A stretch of DNA of 64,000 bases. Origin: Takakia lepidozioides. Taxonomy: Eukaryota > Streptophyta > Takakiopsida > Takakiales > Takakiaceae. Positions 23,237 to 35,525 of this stretch are shown here, piece by piece; positions within the stretch are counted from its first letter, which is position 1, and every line of letters starts with the position of its first letter. The translations under genes and the position numbers were made by a program. The notes beneath the pieces were generated by a model, which made no database searches, was not told the origin of the DNA, and saw only the letters and a list, made by a program, of their open reading frames with translations. The stretch lies in NCBI GenBank assembly GCA_030704615.1, contig CM060732.1, positions 64,895,053 through 64,959,052 on the forward strand. The letters run 5' to 3'.

Positions 23237-26159
23237 TCATGGAACAGGCGGTAATGGTTCAGGTGTAGGAGATGCTCGTCGTCTTCTGTCCATTCTTGCA
23301 TGTTCATATTCTTCCCATACGTCAAAGGTTTTCTCTGAAGATTCCTCTGTAGTGTCCGAATCATCCTCAACCCTGTTGTTTTTTGGTTTTCGCATCTTCT
23401 TTGGTTTCTGAGGAATGATAATTGGCATGCAGTGTTGGCCCACCATGTCTGGAAGTTTACCATTCATGACTTGTCGCAAGCGGTCACAAGCCATGTTAGT
23501 GAACAACCTCAATTCCTTGTCCGTGTATAGGAGAGGCGATCCGACCACTTGAGCAGTGTGTAAGTACCTCCAGGCTGCTTGGCCCTTAGCAAAAATATCT
23601 TTGAATCCGAATTTTTCGTTGGCCAAGATGTTCCAGGCCAAGTTAAACCATGACCGGAGTTGTGAATCATTCTGCAACATGGTTTTTACATCATATAGAT
23701 ACGTATGATGTGGCACCACAGGTAAGGTCCAATGATCTGTAGTGGAATAAGTCAGAAATCTGCTTTGCATTTTCTGCTGTTCAACGTGTTAACGCGCAAT
23801 GAAACAAGCAGTGTAATACACTCCACAGCCCATGACTAAACTGGCCACCTCCTTGGTCTTGGTGTGGATGTGCCCGTGAACGACTTGGAAGGCAATTAAT
23901 TCCCTCAACATGGTGCCTGCCTCAGACCAGTATCTGGCAAAATGATGATCTTCAATGAACTGATTTATCTCAAGAACCTTAGTCCGAGTTGCCACTAGCA
24001 ACCATATGCGCATAATTTGATAGTAGTGTGTGAATGACAGTGGAGGACTGAATTCCTTCCAGGCCAAATCCAAGACACTAGGAATCTCATTGAATGGCAT
24101 GATCATAGCTCGATTGTATTCACGTGCAGCATGAGTTCTTGGTGGGTTGAAAGCAGCATCTCCCCATACCTCAGGCTGTGTCAGCTGTGTTGTAGTAACA
24201 GGTTCAGTGACCTGCACAACCCCTTGCTGTGATACTGGTGCTACTGGTCCCCCCACCATTGGTGCCTCCTGCACTTCTCTGCAAGAAGATTGGAAAATTA
24301 AAGCTCGGGCCTTCAAGTAATCTTCCATTAGATGTTCTTCAGGAATCCTGAGTCTCTTGTCAATGTTTGCACTCAATTCCTCTACTTGTGTCTGCAGTGT
24401 ATCCACATCTTCTTGTAGCTCTCCTATCCTACTATAGACATTGTCTATAGTAGTGGTTGCAATATTCCGCACTTGTAACCTGAGGTCATTCATCTTCCCC
24501 TGGGTGAGCTTTCTTGGTGCCTTCCCTTCTACTGGCCCTTGTGCTAACCAGACCTTCATGAGGTGCTCATCCACCCTGGCTTGTGTAGCAGTCCTGAGAT
24601 TCTGCTCCTCCTGGAGTTGGTAGGTACTTAACTGCTGTTGCAACCCTTGCATGCGCTTTGTATGAGGTTCAACTAGGCTCGCATAACCAACAGCCAGATT
24701 GTTGGCTTCCTTCCCTGCCTTGTTAGCCACCGTGAGTTGATTCCTACTTGCCACCAGTGACTGTTGTAACTCTACAATGTACTTCTCCTGGTTAGCCTCA
24801 ACCTGTTTGTACTGCTGCAATGTACTCTCGTTGTGACGTCATGTATTCTTCAAGTCAACAATGGCCTTGGCTTTCTCCATTACCTCCCTTTCTGCTATTA
24901 TACATCTCTCCCCCTGTTGGTTGGCTGGGGTTGTGGCTTGCTCTAGGACAGTCGTGAGTGTAGCACATTGCACTTCCATCTTCCTATGTTCTGCCTGTAA
25001 CCCTGCATGTTGTTCCTTCATGGCTTGTATCTCATCCTCATGCTTAGACTACAATTGAAATAATTGCTGCCTATGTGTCTCTTGTAAGTGGTCATACTCT
25101 AGACCCCCCTCAACTAATTGCTCCTTGGCAAATTGCAAAGCATCCTTTGTTTCCCTCAACTCATGTTGTAACTTAAGATGAACCTCCTCATCAATTTTGT
25201 TTACACACTGAGTGGCCAGCCGAGCTTCAAACTCTTTTCTGAGCTCCTCCTTCACAGCTGCCAACTGAGTTAACGGAACATGGGATTTTACATATGTTCC
25301 TAACAAATTCAGGGTTCTGTTTATGGAATTCATAAGCATAGCCTGTTGAGGGTCCTCATGGTGATTGTGAGACTGTTCACCCACATCTTCCCTAGGATGA
25401 TGCCTCACAAACCACTCAGGCCATTGCTCCACTAGATCTTCATTCTCAACTCCCTTCTCCTTCACAGGTGCTGCTGTGTCCTGTTGTTCTACCTCTGGGA
25501 CCTCCTCCTCCATAGGTGTAGGCAATACAGGCACATTAGGGCTTTCCCTTGGCAGACTTTGCACTCCTGGTACCCCTGTTTCCCTGCCCAAACTAGAGTT
25601 TTCATAGAGAAGGTCTCCCTTCTCAATGTCTGCCACCACCTGTTCTGTAGTGGGTATATCTAACTCTTCTTCCTCCAAATCAATAATCTCTGGTGGAACT
25701 GCATGGACAACTTTGGGTAATTTTGAGACATGCCGCTCATCCGTCTGTGATGGCTGTGCTTCTGAAGTAACTTCCTGTTCTCTCTCCACAGGTTGTTCTG
25801 CTTGTACCCACATCTCTCTGTGTTGCTGTGCCCCTTCTTGCACAAAAGTATGAGTAACTTCTTCATCTGGCTGTCTCGTAGCCAATGGTTCTACTTCCAA
25901 TGTGATTCCCTTCCTCTGCCTCTTAGGTTGTTGATGTTCTACCAATCCCCCTTCACCCTGCGAAGAACCTTGCTCTTCTATGGTGGTGGTTGTTATCTCA
26001 AACACTCCCATTTCCTTCCTTTCTCTTGCATCCAGTATGCACGAGTCTAGGATAATTTGTGCAATGATTGGCCCAGACACTATGATAGGAGATTTAGCAG
26101 CAGTTCCCTGCAATCTTTTCATCTCCTCTACCAATCCGTTGTACATGACGTCCGCCCAT
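23237..26159 (-). pseudogene. ORF3 of element C, C-terminal two thirds
   Basis: Linker, coiled coil and C-terminal domain. It is broken off at 26159 by the insertion of element D, and the N-terminal part resumes at 40454. Internal damage: a stop at about 25049 (Gln codon in other copies), a frameshift or stop near 24825-24839, and a TAA at about 23790 (LTRQ in place of ARYHIEQ context). The C-terminal tail ends at PLPPVP (23237), shorter than in A. The LTR of D supplies an ORF0 leader that reads in frame into this coding sequence from 26272, by chance of insertion. Confidence 0.8.
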
Positions 26160-26164
26160 GCTAC
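26160..26164. repeat. Target site duplication of element D, left (GCTAC)
   Basis: GCTAC directly precedes the LTR of D, and GCTAC directly follows its other LTR at 40449-40453. ORF3 coding sequence of C continues smoothly across the two. Confidence 0.9.
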
Positions 26165-27104
26165 TGTCGCGGGGCTTTTACTCACCCATCCCTTCGCTAT
26201 CCGAGGCGGAAACTCCAAGATAGAAGAGTTGGAAATCTCTAAGTACTCAGCCCGCTCAGAACAATCAGTCATGACCTACAGCTAGTGTATCATGGGGGTG
26301 TTTCCTATTTGTTTTCCTTCCCGCATTCATGTTAGCTACCTTACTATTGATAATTAAGTATCAGTTTGCTTCATCAATCTATCGGATTCCATCAACTCAT
26401 CCATTCATTCCACAGCTTCACTCAGATCTCTCTACACAGTGTGAGTATGAAGTGTGTATCAGATTAATATCTATCAAGTATCAGGCTGAAGTCATGGTGT
26501 CTCTAATCTACTCTACATTACAATTCTATAGCTTGCTTCCATTAAGTAACAACAGATCGTCACTTCTCCTACTCCGTGCTCTTCATCTTTCCACTCAGAG
26601 ATGTGCTCTCCCTCCTATTTCCAAGCCCTGATGCCAGAAGTCCCCCACCCAGAAGCGATCTCCCCCTCCATCGATCCTCTTTTAGTCCTTGCTCCTAGTT
26701 TTATCTTCCTACCCGTTGTTCTAACCGTTTCCCTCACTAACCGTCGTCCGTGAACTAACATGTTCCATTCGCAGGTGTTGTTCCCCACAATCGTTCCCTG
26801 TCCTACTATCCGTTCCCTATGGTCGTGACAGCTGTGTCAAGCTGTGACTGGCTGTGTGAAACTGTGACGAGCTGTGACCGGCTGTGTCGGGCTGTGTCTG
26901 GCTGTGTGGCTGTGTCGGCTGTGACGGGCTGTGTTGGCTGTGATGGGCTGTGTCGGGCTGTGTTGGCTGCGACGGGCTGTGTAACCCCCCTTTAAAGTGC
27001 GTGGCTGTCACCCCTAAGGCTCCTATTGGTCTCAGTCTGTGCAAAAATTAAGGGTACCCCACAGATCCCGTATAAGTGTCTAAGTCCCAGACAAACCTCT
27101 AACA
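26165..27104 (-). mobile_element. 3' LTR of element D
   Basis: 940 bp, subfamily 2. This subfamily has GTGTATCATGGGGGTG near U5 and CCTAAGGCTCCTATTGG near U3, and only one CTAAGTCCCAGA unit. The minisatellite is at about 26820-26985. Confidence 0.9.
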
Positions 27105-27121
27105 TTACCCCTTCCCCTCTC
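27105..27121 (-). other. Polypurine tract of element D
   Basis: Minus strand GAGAGGGGAAGGGGTAA adjoining the LTR. Confidence 0.85.
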
Positions 27122-27142
27122 AAAAAGCCGTGTCCTCACGGT

Positions 27143-30100
27143 TTACTGATTGTGATTAGCAAACCTTTGTGAGTGAGCACATTTCTGACGTTGAGAGTTT
27201 CGTGGCGGACTGTGTGTACGAGCCTGAGGTCTGTCACTGGTTGACGGAGATGATTGAACACTACCCGGATAAGTGATTCCCTCTGGAGGCTGATATCGAG
27301 GTAACCTTTCAGGCATAGGAGACCCCCGTCGCTTCTTCTCTGCCATCTGAATTGCATAGTCTTCTCCCATGTCAAAAGAATCCGCTGAAGAAACAGTTGT
27401 ATCAGAATCCTGATCCTCTCAGGTGTTTTAATTGTCGAACTTTTTGTGGAATCCTCTGGGGCATACAATGTTGTCCTACCATGTCTGGAAGTTTATATTT
27501 CAAAACTTGCTGTAAACGCTGAACGGCAAAATTGGTGAAGACACTGAGCTCCTTGTCTGTCCAAGTGAGTGGGGTACCAATGACTTGTGAATTGTGCAAG
27601 TATTTCCATGCCACATGTCCCTTATAGAAAATATCATCAATGCCAAATTTCTGTGTTGACAAATTGTTCCAGGCCGCATGAAACCATGAACGAATTTGAG
27701 AATCCTTTTGCATCATAACTTTTGCCTCATATAGGTACATATGAGGTGGCACTGAAGGTAAGACCCAATGATCCCCACTGGAATAACTCAGAAAGCGCGA
27801 TTGCATCTTTTGCTGCTCAATGTGATAACGTACCAGAAAACAAGTAGCGTAGTATAACCCACATCCCATGACAATACTTGCTACCTCCTTGGTCTTGGTA
27901 TAAATGAATCCATGTACAATTTGGAAGGCAATTAATTCCCTCAACATTGTACCTGCCTCATGCCAGTATTGTGCAAAGTGATGATCCTCAATTGGTCGAT
28001 TGTTCGGAAGAACTTTAGTCCTAGTTGCCACTGGCAGCCAAATGCGCATGATTTGGTAGTAATGTGCCAATGACTGCGGAGGACTAAATTCTTTCCAAGC
28101 CAAATCCAACATGATGGGAATTTGGTTGAAGGGCATAATCATAGCCCTACTGTACTCCCTTGCAGCTGGAGTTTTAGGTGGGTTAAAAGCAGCATTGCCC
28201 CATACCTCAGACTATGGTGGCTGTGGTGTGGTTGTAGAAACAACAGGGTTAGGTACTGGCACAGTGACTTGTTGTGGTGTTGGTGGCACTGGCTCCTGTA
28301 TCATTGGCATCTCCTGCACCTCCTGTGAAGAAGACTGAAAAGCCAAAGTTCTGGCATGTAAATACGAAGCCATTAGCTGTTCCTCAAGTATATAGACTCT
28401 TTTGTCGATATTTGAAGTGAGGTCCTCCACTTGAGTCTGCAGTCCGTCTACATCCTCCTGTAACTCCGCTATCCTACTATAGACATTGTCTATAGTAGTT
28501 GTGGCAATGTTCTGCACTTGCAGTCTGAGCTCATTCATCTTCGCTTTGGGTGAGCTTTCGTGGTGCTTTGCCCTCCACTGGCCCTTGTGCTAACCAGACC
28601 TGCATAAGTTGGTTATCCACCAAGTTGCTTGTGGTTCCTCTGAGAGTGTGCTCCTCTCTTAGTTTGTACACGTCTAATTGCTGTTGTAAAGCCTCCATGC
28701 GCTTCGCATGAGGTTCAACCAAATTTGCATAGGCAGCAAGTAGATTATTGGCTTCCTTCCGAGCCTTGTTAGTGACCGAGATTTCATTTCTATTGGCCAT
28801 GATCGTTTGTTGCAACTCCAGGATGTGCCTCTCTTGATCAGCTTCAATCTGCCTGTATTGCTTGAAAGTATCCTCATTGCGACAGATTGTATTCTTCATA
28901 TCGACAATGAGTTTCATTTGCTCAACATTCTCTTCCTCTGTCTTCATACATTTTTCCGCTTGACTGTTTATTTCTTTTGTAGATTGGTCAAGCATAGTTG
29001 TGAGTGTAGCACATTGTATGGCCATCCTGTCATGCACTGTCTGCAACTCCGTATGTAGTGCATTCACTTCTTGCAACTTGCTTTCATGCTTCACCTGCAT
29101 TTGGTATAGCTGTTGCTTATGTGCTTCGTGCAATTGGTCTTGCGCGAGGCCTGCCTCAATCAATTGTTCCTTGGCCAATTGCAAAGCCGCTTCTGTATTC
29201 TCCAAGTCTTGCTGCATCTTGAGAGTGACCTCTTCATCGACCTTGTTTGCACACTCAGTGGCTAGTCGAGCCTCAAACTCCTTCCTGAGTTCCTCTCTCA
29301 TGGCTGTCAATTGGGTAGTTGGAACATGGGATTTGACATAAGTCCCCAACAAATTAAGTGTCCTGCCTATGGAACTCATAAGCATTGCCTGTTGAGGGTC
29401 ATCATGGTGAGCTTGCTGCTGTTCTCCCTGATCCTCAACAGTGTGATGTCTCACGAACCACTCAGGCCATTGTCCCACCAGATTTTCTTCCTGAACCACT
29501 TCATCCATCACTGGTGCTGCAGTGTCTTGACATTCTACCTGTGGTACCTCCGACACAGGTGTGTGTATTATATGCACATCAGGATTTCCCTTGGGCAACT
29601 GTTGCACCTCTGGAATCTCTGTCTCGTTGACCAGACCAGAATATTCATAGAGAAGGTCCCCCTTCTCAATTTCTGCCACTATCTGTTCTGTAGTTGGAAT
29701 ATCTAACCCTTCTTTTTCCAAATCAATTATTTCTGGTTGAGCTGCATGGACAACTTGTAACCTTGTGACAAGCTGATCAGCTGGCTGTGATGGTTGTGAT
29801 ACTGAAGTAACTTCCTCCTCCCTCTCTGAAGGTCCTGCTTCCAGTAATAGCATTTCTCTGTGCTGTTGTGCCATTTCCTGCACATGAGCTTGGGAAACAT
29901 TATCATGCGGAATCCGTGAAGCCAGTGGATCCGCCACTACAGTCTTTCCCCGCCTCTGTCTCTTATTCTCGGGTTGCCCTGCCAGTCCACCCTCACTGTG
30001 TGAAGAGCCTTGCTCTTCCATTGCAGTGGTTTCTGGCTCAAACACTCCCATCTCCTTTCTTTCTCGAGCATCAAGGATGCCAGAATCAAGAATTATTTGA

Positions 30101-31188
30101 GCAATGATTGGGCCAGACACTATGATAGGAGACTTTGCGGCAGTACCCTGTAATCTTTTCATTTCCTCTACCAGTGCGTTGTACATTATGTCCGCCCATT
30201 CCACTTCTTCTCCTCTCAGAGCTTTGAGTATTTCCTCTGTGAAGGATCTGCTCAAATACTGTTGGTTCTGTTTCATGGCAAACAGAACGTTCAATACCTG
30301 GCCTACCTCCTTTAGCCCTGGGTACACGGCCTTGGTACAAGCATAACCCTGAGTTTTAAAGAAACTCCCTTCTTGGAATAAGTCCCCTATTTGCAGTCTT
30401 GCCCTGTGCCCTCCCATGCACTGACATGCTGGCAATTGAAACAATTGCTGTAGGTATAGGGGAGTAATTAATAATTCAACTCCCTTCACCGTTGTTGCTC
30501 CTGTCCTTGGCTCAAAGTTCTGTAAGAATTGTAACATGTATTGTCTATGGTGCAATGTCCAATCTTTGCTTTGCAATCCTTGCAATCTCAGCTCCTTCAG
30601 TATCTGTATCGCCTGTGGGGTAGCAATTGTTTGTTTCTGCAGAATGGTGGTGCTCTTCACCCTGATTTCCTCCATTCCTCTCACTCTCCTCATTGTAGAC
30701 CCACATAAATGTTTTGGCTGTAACAATTGAAGAAATGCTTGTAGTGCACAAAGCATAAACGTATGGTTGCCACAAAAAGCTATGGGTAATTTCTTGTAAG
30801 CCTGCGGGGCTTGCAAGCATCGCTCAAGAGAAAAGATCCGTTCTGTTCTTTCGTCCCTATGCCACTGCGTAAGTAGTATTGCAAGTGTATAGTCTGTTAG
30901 TTCCTCCATAGCTTCAAAGCTATAGCATTGATGGTCTGTCCCGTTAAGACGCCCGTTACTTAAAACGACGCCGACTCTTGCGCTTAATTTCCCTCCAATT
31001 TCTTGATCCCTTCTCTGGCTTTCTATTGGCTGTAACCGCTGTGATCGGATTTTAAATTTAATTTTCTTTAGTGGACTTTCCTTGCTGGATTGTCCACTAG
31101 GATCACACATGTGACAAGAATTTCGCTTTTCTGTACTTGCCGTTTGTCCGTTCCCTTTTCCGTATTCATTAATGGGCCCGCCATTCAT
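27143..31188 (-). pseudogene. ORF3 of element D (most complete copy)
   Basis: About 1,350 codons in four open pieces: 31188-28531 (885 aa), 28538-28212, 28142-27402 and 27370-27143. N part: a globular domain with FCGNHTFMLCALQAFLQL, HHRQYMLQFLQNF, GVELLITPLYLQQLFQLP and SFTEEILKALRGEEV. The GVELLITPLYLQQLF pattern recalls the Athila-type plant retrotransposon ORF domain, but this is a weak resemblance. An acidic Pro-rich linker follows, then about 250 residues of coiled coil, then the conserved C-terminal domain (MIMPFNQIP, HYYQIMRIWLP, YHIEQQKMQSRFLSY) and a basic tail. Breaks: a frameshift at 28535, a TAG near 28210 and a frameshift near 27400. The frame is the same as that of the integrase tail upstream. 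Confidence 0.82.
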
Positions 31189-31326
31189 CCGAATTGACGC
31201 GCTAAGTAGGTACTTTGACGGCCATTCTTGTCCTCTTTCTTGATGACACCTGTTCTTGCACTTCCTTCTCAGCTGTGTGTCGCGCCATGACTTCCACGTG
31301 TCTATTTTTAAACTGGTTTCCGTCCT

Positions 31327-33221
31327 TTATTCCGTCGGCCATTTTCCTGAAGTTATTGTGCGTCCACCTGTCATTGATTCTATGGATTGTGTAACCCTAG
31401 TAGGCTGTGTTGAGCTGTGACAGGCTGTGTCATACTGTGGACGCTGTGATAGGCTGTGAGCACTGTGGTAAGCTGTGATAGGCTGTGTGACACGCTGTGG
31501 TAGGTTGTGATAGGCTGTGTTGCGCCGTGCTGGGCTGTGATAGGCTGTGTTTCGTCGTGTGGGCTGTGATAGGGCTGTGTCAAGTCGTGATGGGCTGTGA
31601 TAGGCTGTGTTTCGTCCTTGATGGGCTATGATAGGCTGTGTCACGTCGTGATGGGCTGTGATAGGCTGTGTCACGCTTGTTCTGCCCGCCCTGGTCATAT
31701 ATGCTCGGCCTAGCGACAAGTGCTCCATACTCCGTTGATAACACTGGTGCAGCCCGTGACTGCTCTTGCGTTTCAACATGCAAATCATGCTGCAATGGTT
31801 TGTCATGGATACCACTGTATCCCTTCAACTTATTGGCATTGACTCTTCCCAGCATCTTCTTTGTTAATGGTTTGTAACATGGCGGTGTTGTTATCATACA
31901 TCTTTTGTATGACATAAGGTCCTTTCCATGGTGATTTAAGCTTAGAAGCTTTAATCTTTCCTTTCTTCTGCAACCATAGAACCAAATCTCCCGTCTTAAA
32001 AGTTTTTAACTTGCCTTCATCAAACTGTTCCTTCCTCTTCATCTGAATTCTGGTCATATTATCAGCTGCATCAGCACGTACTTCTTTCACATGGTATAAT
32101 TCATGTTTCCTGACCTTAATGGAATCTTGCAATTCCATTCTCTTTCCCCATTCCGTTCTCATGGTAGGTAACAGGAATTCCACTGGAAGTAAGGCTTCCA
32201 TACCATAAACTAATTGGAATGGTGTATACTTAGTGGTGACTTTATATGAAGTCCTGTATGACCACAAAGCTGTCAGCAGCTTTGTATCCCAATCCGTTCT
32301 GTTTGCATTGACTATCTTAGCCAAGATAGTACATAGTATTTTGTTGGTAGCCTCTGCCTGTCCATTACCCTGTGGGTAATATGTTGTACTTTTCCTATGC
32401 ACAATCATGAACTCTTTAGTCAATAATTCAATGGTCTCATTAATGAAGTGACTTCCCTGATCACTGATAAATTCCAGGGACAGCCAAATCGTGTAAGTAT
32501 GTTCTCATACAGGAACCTTGCTGTGGACTTGGCTGTGTTGTCCCTCAAAGCTTTAGCTTCCACCCACTTCGTAGTATAATCAGTGCTGTAATTATGTACC
32601 TGTTCCGTGTATTCTTGGCTGGTGGGTTAATTGGTCCAACAAAGTCTAGTCCCCATTTCTGAAATGGTTCCGTAGGCATTGTAGGATGCAAGGCCATCCT
32701 TCCAGATCTCTGCAAAGGTCCTAGCCTCTGACATTCATCACAACTTGACAATACTTGTGTACATCTTTGAACAAAGTAGGCCACCAGTAACCTGCGAGTA
32801 GTATCTTTCTACTGGTAGTCTCTTCTCCAAAATGACCTCCAGCCACTCCTTTATGAACTTCCTCCAAAACTTTATTTACTTCATGGTGGTACAAGCATCG
32901 TTTTAGTACTCCATCAGGTCCTAGCTTATACATTCTGCTTCCTACCATAGTATAAGGTAAAGCTTTGATAGCGATTCTCTTCCTCTGCTCCTTACCATAA
33001 CTAGGTGGGCATTGACCATGAGTAAGGTAGTATCTGATTGGCCACTGCCAATCTAACCATTCATCTGCACTTCCTTGCACCTCCATTACAAATAAACTCG
33101 CATCTGGTAACTGATCGTCCACTCCTGTGGCGGCCTCTCCTGTTGTTAGTCGTGACAAATGATCTGCCACAAGATGCAAACGGCCAGGCTTGTAAATAAC
33201 TTCGAACTCAAACTCATGCAA
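31327..33221 (-). pseudogene. Integrase and spacer of element D
   Basis: Zinc-binding region (HHEVNKVLEEVHKG onward), DDE core and GPY motif (SPWKGPYVIQKMYDN) are all present but split by small indels near 32740, 32560, 32440 and 31850. The spacer at about 31390-31690 is the longest in the window, with many YHSP/THDE-like units in which several frames are open. A stop at 31327 separates it from ORF3, which lies in the same frame. Confidence 0.82.
31390..31690. repeat. Spacer minisatellite of element D
   Basis: Tandem GGCTGTGATAGGCTGTGT units with interspersed TTTCGTCGTG or CACGTCGTG words, about 20-40 bp per unit, inside the coding region between integrase and ORF3. Confidence 0.75.
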
Positions 33222-33948
33222 GATTATTAACCACCGCTATCCTTCCACTTATCAAAGGTTTGTTCACCAGATATATCAGAGCCTGGTGATCCACATAAAA
33301 CATAAACTTTCTTCCCAATAGGTAATGCCTGAATTTCTTGACTGCATAAATCATTGCCAGTGCTTCTCTTTCAGTTGTGCTATAGTTCCTTTCAGCACTG
33401 TTCATCAACCTGCTAGCATAGTACACAGGTGAATCTATATTTCCTGTAACATTCTGGGCTAACACCGCTCCCAACGCTTCTCCTGATGCATCGCAGTGAA
33501 CATGAAATACTACATGCCAGTGAGGGTAAATCAGCACAGGTGTGTTAGTTGTTACTGACAGTGTAAGTTCCTCAAACGCCTGTTGACATTCAGCTGTCCA
33601 GGCAAACACTGCATCTTTCTTCAGAAGCTTGCTCAATGGTGCTGCTATTTGTGCATACCTTTTGACAAATCTTCTGTAATAACTGGTTTGCCCAAGGAAT
33701 CTCCTTAAACTCTTAACATTCACTGGTGGTGGAGAGGCTTTAATGGCCTCTGTCTTCCTGGGATCCACAAGAAGTCCCTTCTTACACACAATGTGTCCCA
33801 GAAGCACCCCTGAGTTCACACAGAAAGTACACTTCTCTGGATTCAGGCCCAGACCTCTCATCCTGCATCTGGCCAAACATAACTCCAATTTATGCAAGTG
33901 CTCATTCTTAGAGCTGTACACACTGAAATCATCCAAGAACACCTGCAT
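33214..33948 (-). pseudogene. RT C-terminal part and RNase H of element D
   Basis: Starts at the catalytic QVFLDDFSVYSS and runs through the RT connection and RNase H (HCDASGEALGAV, YVDHQALIYLV). It is frameshifted at its end (GRIAVVNNLA instead of GRIARWLIILHE) by a deletion near 33236. Confidence 0.85.
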
Positions 33949-33980
33949 GAAATCATCCAGATACTCATGAAAAGATTCAC

Positions 33981-35525
33981 TTATACTCTCTGAAAGGTTG
34001 CTGGTGCATTACAAAGTCCAAAGGGCATGACTTTGTATGCATAAGCACCCCAGTCTGTGATGAAAGCTGTCTTTCCTTGATCTTCTTCTGCCACTTGCAC
34101 TTGATTATAACCACTGAAACCATCCATGAATGAGTACATCTCATGGCCTGCCACAGTGTCCAATACTGCTTCTGTGAATGGCAAAGGGAAAGGATCTTTC
34201 TTCGTACAAGCATTCAGCTTCTTGTAGTTCACACATACTCTTAGTTTACCATTCTTCTTGGGAACTATAACAATGGGTGACAACCAAGTTGTATACTCTA
34301 TTGGGTATATAAACTTAGCCTCAGCCAACTTCTTGATCTCTTCTCCAACCTTCTGTGCGTAGTTGGGATTCATTCTGTACCTCGCCTGCTTGATTGGTAC
34401 TGACCCTGGTTCCAGTTCAATCTTATGCTGACAGACTTCAGGTGGTATCCCTTTTAGATCCTCATAGCTCCAAGCAAATACATCTCTGTATTTGATGAAC
34501 AAGCTCTTAGCTTCTTCAAAGAATTCTGGCTCCAAATCAGCTCCTACTTTCACCATCCTCGGTTCCTCTTTAGTTCCCACATTCACTTCCCTCACCTGCT
34601 CATCAGCTGTGATTGTCCAACCAGTCACCACTTCATCCTGTAAGCTCACAGTGGCTGGTTCCTCTAGGATTTCCATTTCTCCTTCTCTTTCTTCATAGAA
34701 ATGTGATGGGTAACTGCTGGTTTCCTCTTCAGTTGGTGTTGCTGTCACTACACCACAGCAGATACCTCTTAAACAACTTAGGCCTTCCAGCCGCATCTCT
34801 GCAACCTGCTCCCACTCTGGGTGTGCAGCAAATAGGGTAGCTTCCTGCTCCTCATCCAGTCCTCCTTTCCAGTCATACTCTCTGACTCCTCGAGGTCTTC
34901 TTGTAGCAGGTAATCTACTAGATTTCTTTGTGGTAATTTGTATCTCGTGTATCCCATTATGCACGGTTAGTAATTGAGAATTCCAGTCATGGAATACCCT
35001 GGCCTGTTTCAGCCACGGACGTCCCAATAATAAGGAGTAAGCCTCCATGACTTCATCCATCTTCAACACAGTTACTGTGATCATAAAGATCATCTTCTGT
35101 ATCTGTATCTTAACTCCTCTTATTAATCCCAATGGCTGTACATTTCTTTGATCTGCCATTGTTACTGTAAATGGGGCTGGTTTCATGTTACTTAGACCAA
35201 GCTTCTTTCTTAATTGGTCTGTCATGATATTTACTCCAGAACCCCCATCTATCAGTACATCAGTTAGTTCTGTGCTTCCAATTCTCAATTGGATTACTGG
35301 CATAGAATCATCAAAGTCCATGACTGTTTCTCGCCCTTCCGGCTTCACATTATAACTGGTCACCTTGCTGTTCAGGTCTGTGTTTCCTGTCTCCTGGGCA
35401 ATTCGATTGATTGCTTGATACAGCCTGTGCCTACAATAAGGTGCCACAGCCAATAGCTGTCCAATGGTAATCTCTGCTTTGGTCTGGCATATTACTTCAG
35501 CCAAAGTTTCTTCATTACTTTGCAT
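33981..35525 (-). pseudogene. Protease and RT of element D
   Basis: Open for 514 codons. The aspartic protease has VLIDGGSGVNIM, in which DGG replaces the canonical DTG/DSG, as in many plant Ty3 elements. The RT palm follows to FGLCNAPATFQRV. A one-base deletion near 35527 breaks the continuity with gag that element E still shows; another near 33993 breaks it from the catalytic box. Confidence 0.88.

Noticed and set aside
26817-26990. CRISPR-like array in the GCTGTG repeats.
   Set aside because: Units are contiguous without spacers; it is a minisatellite in an LTR of a eukaryotic element.
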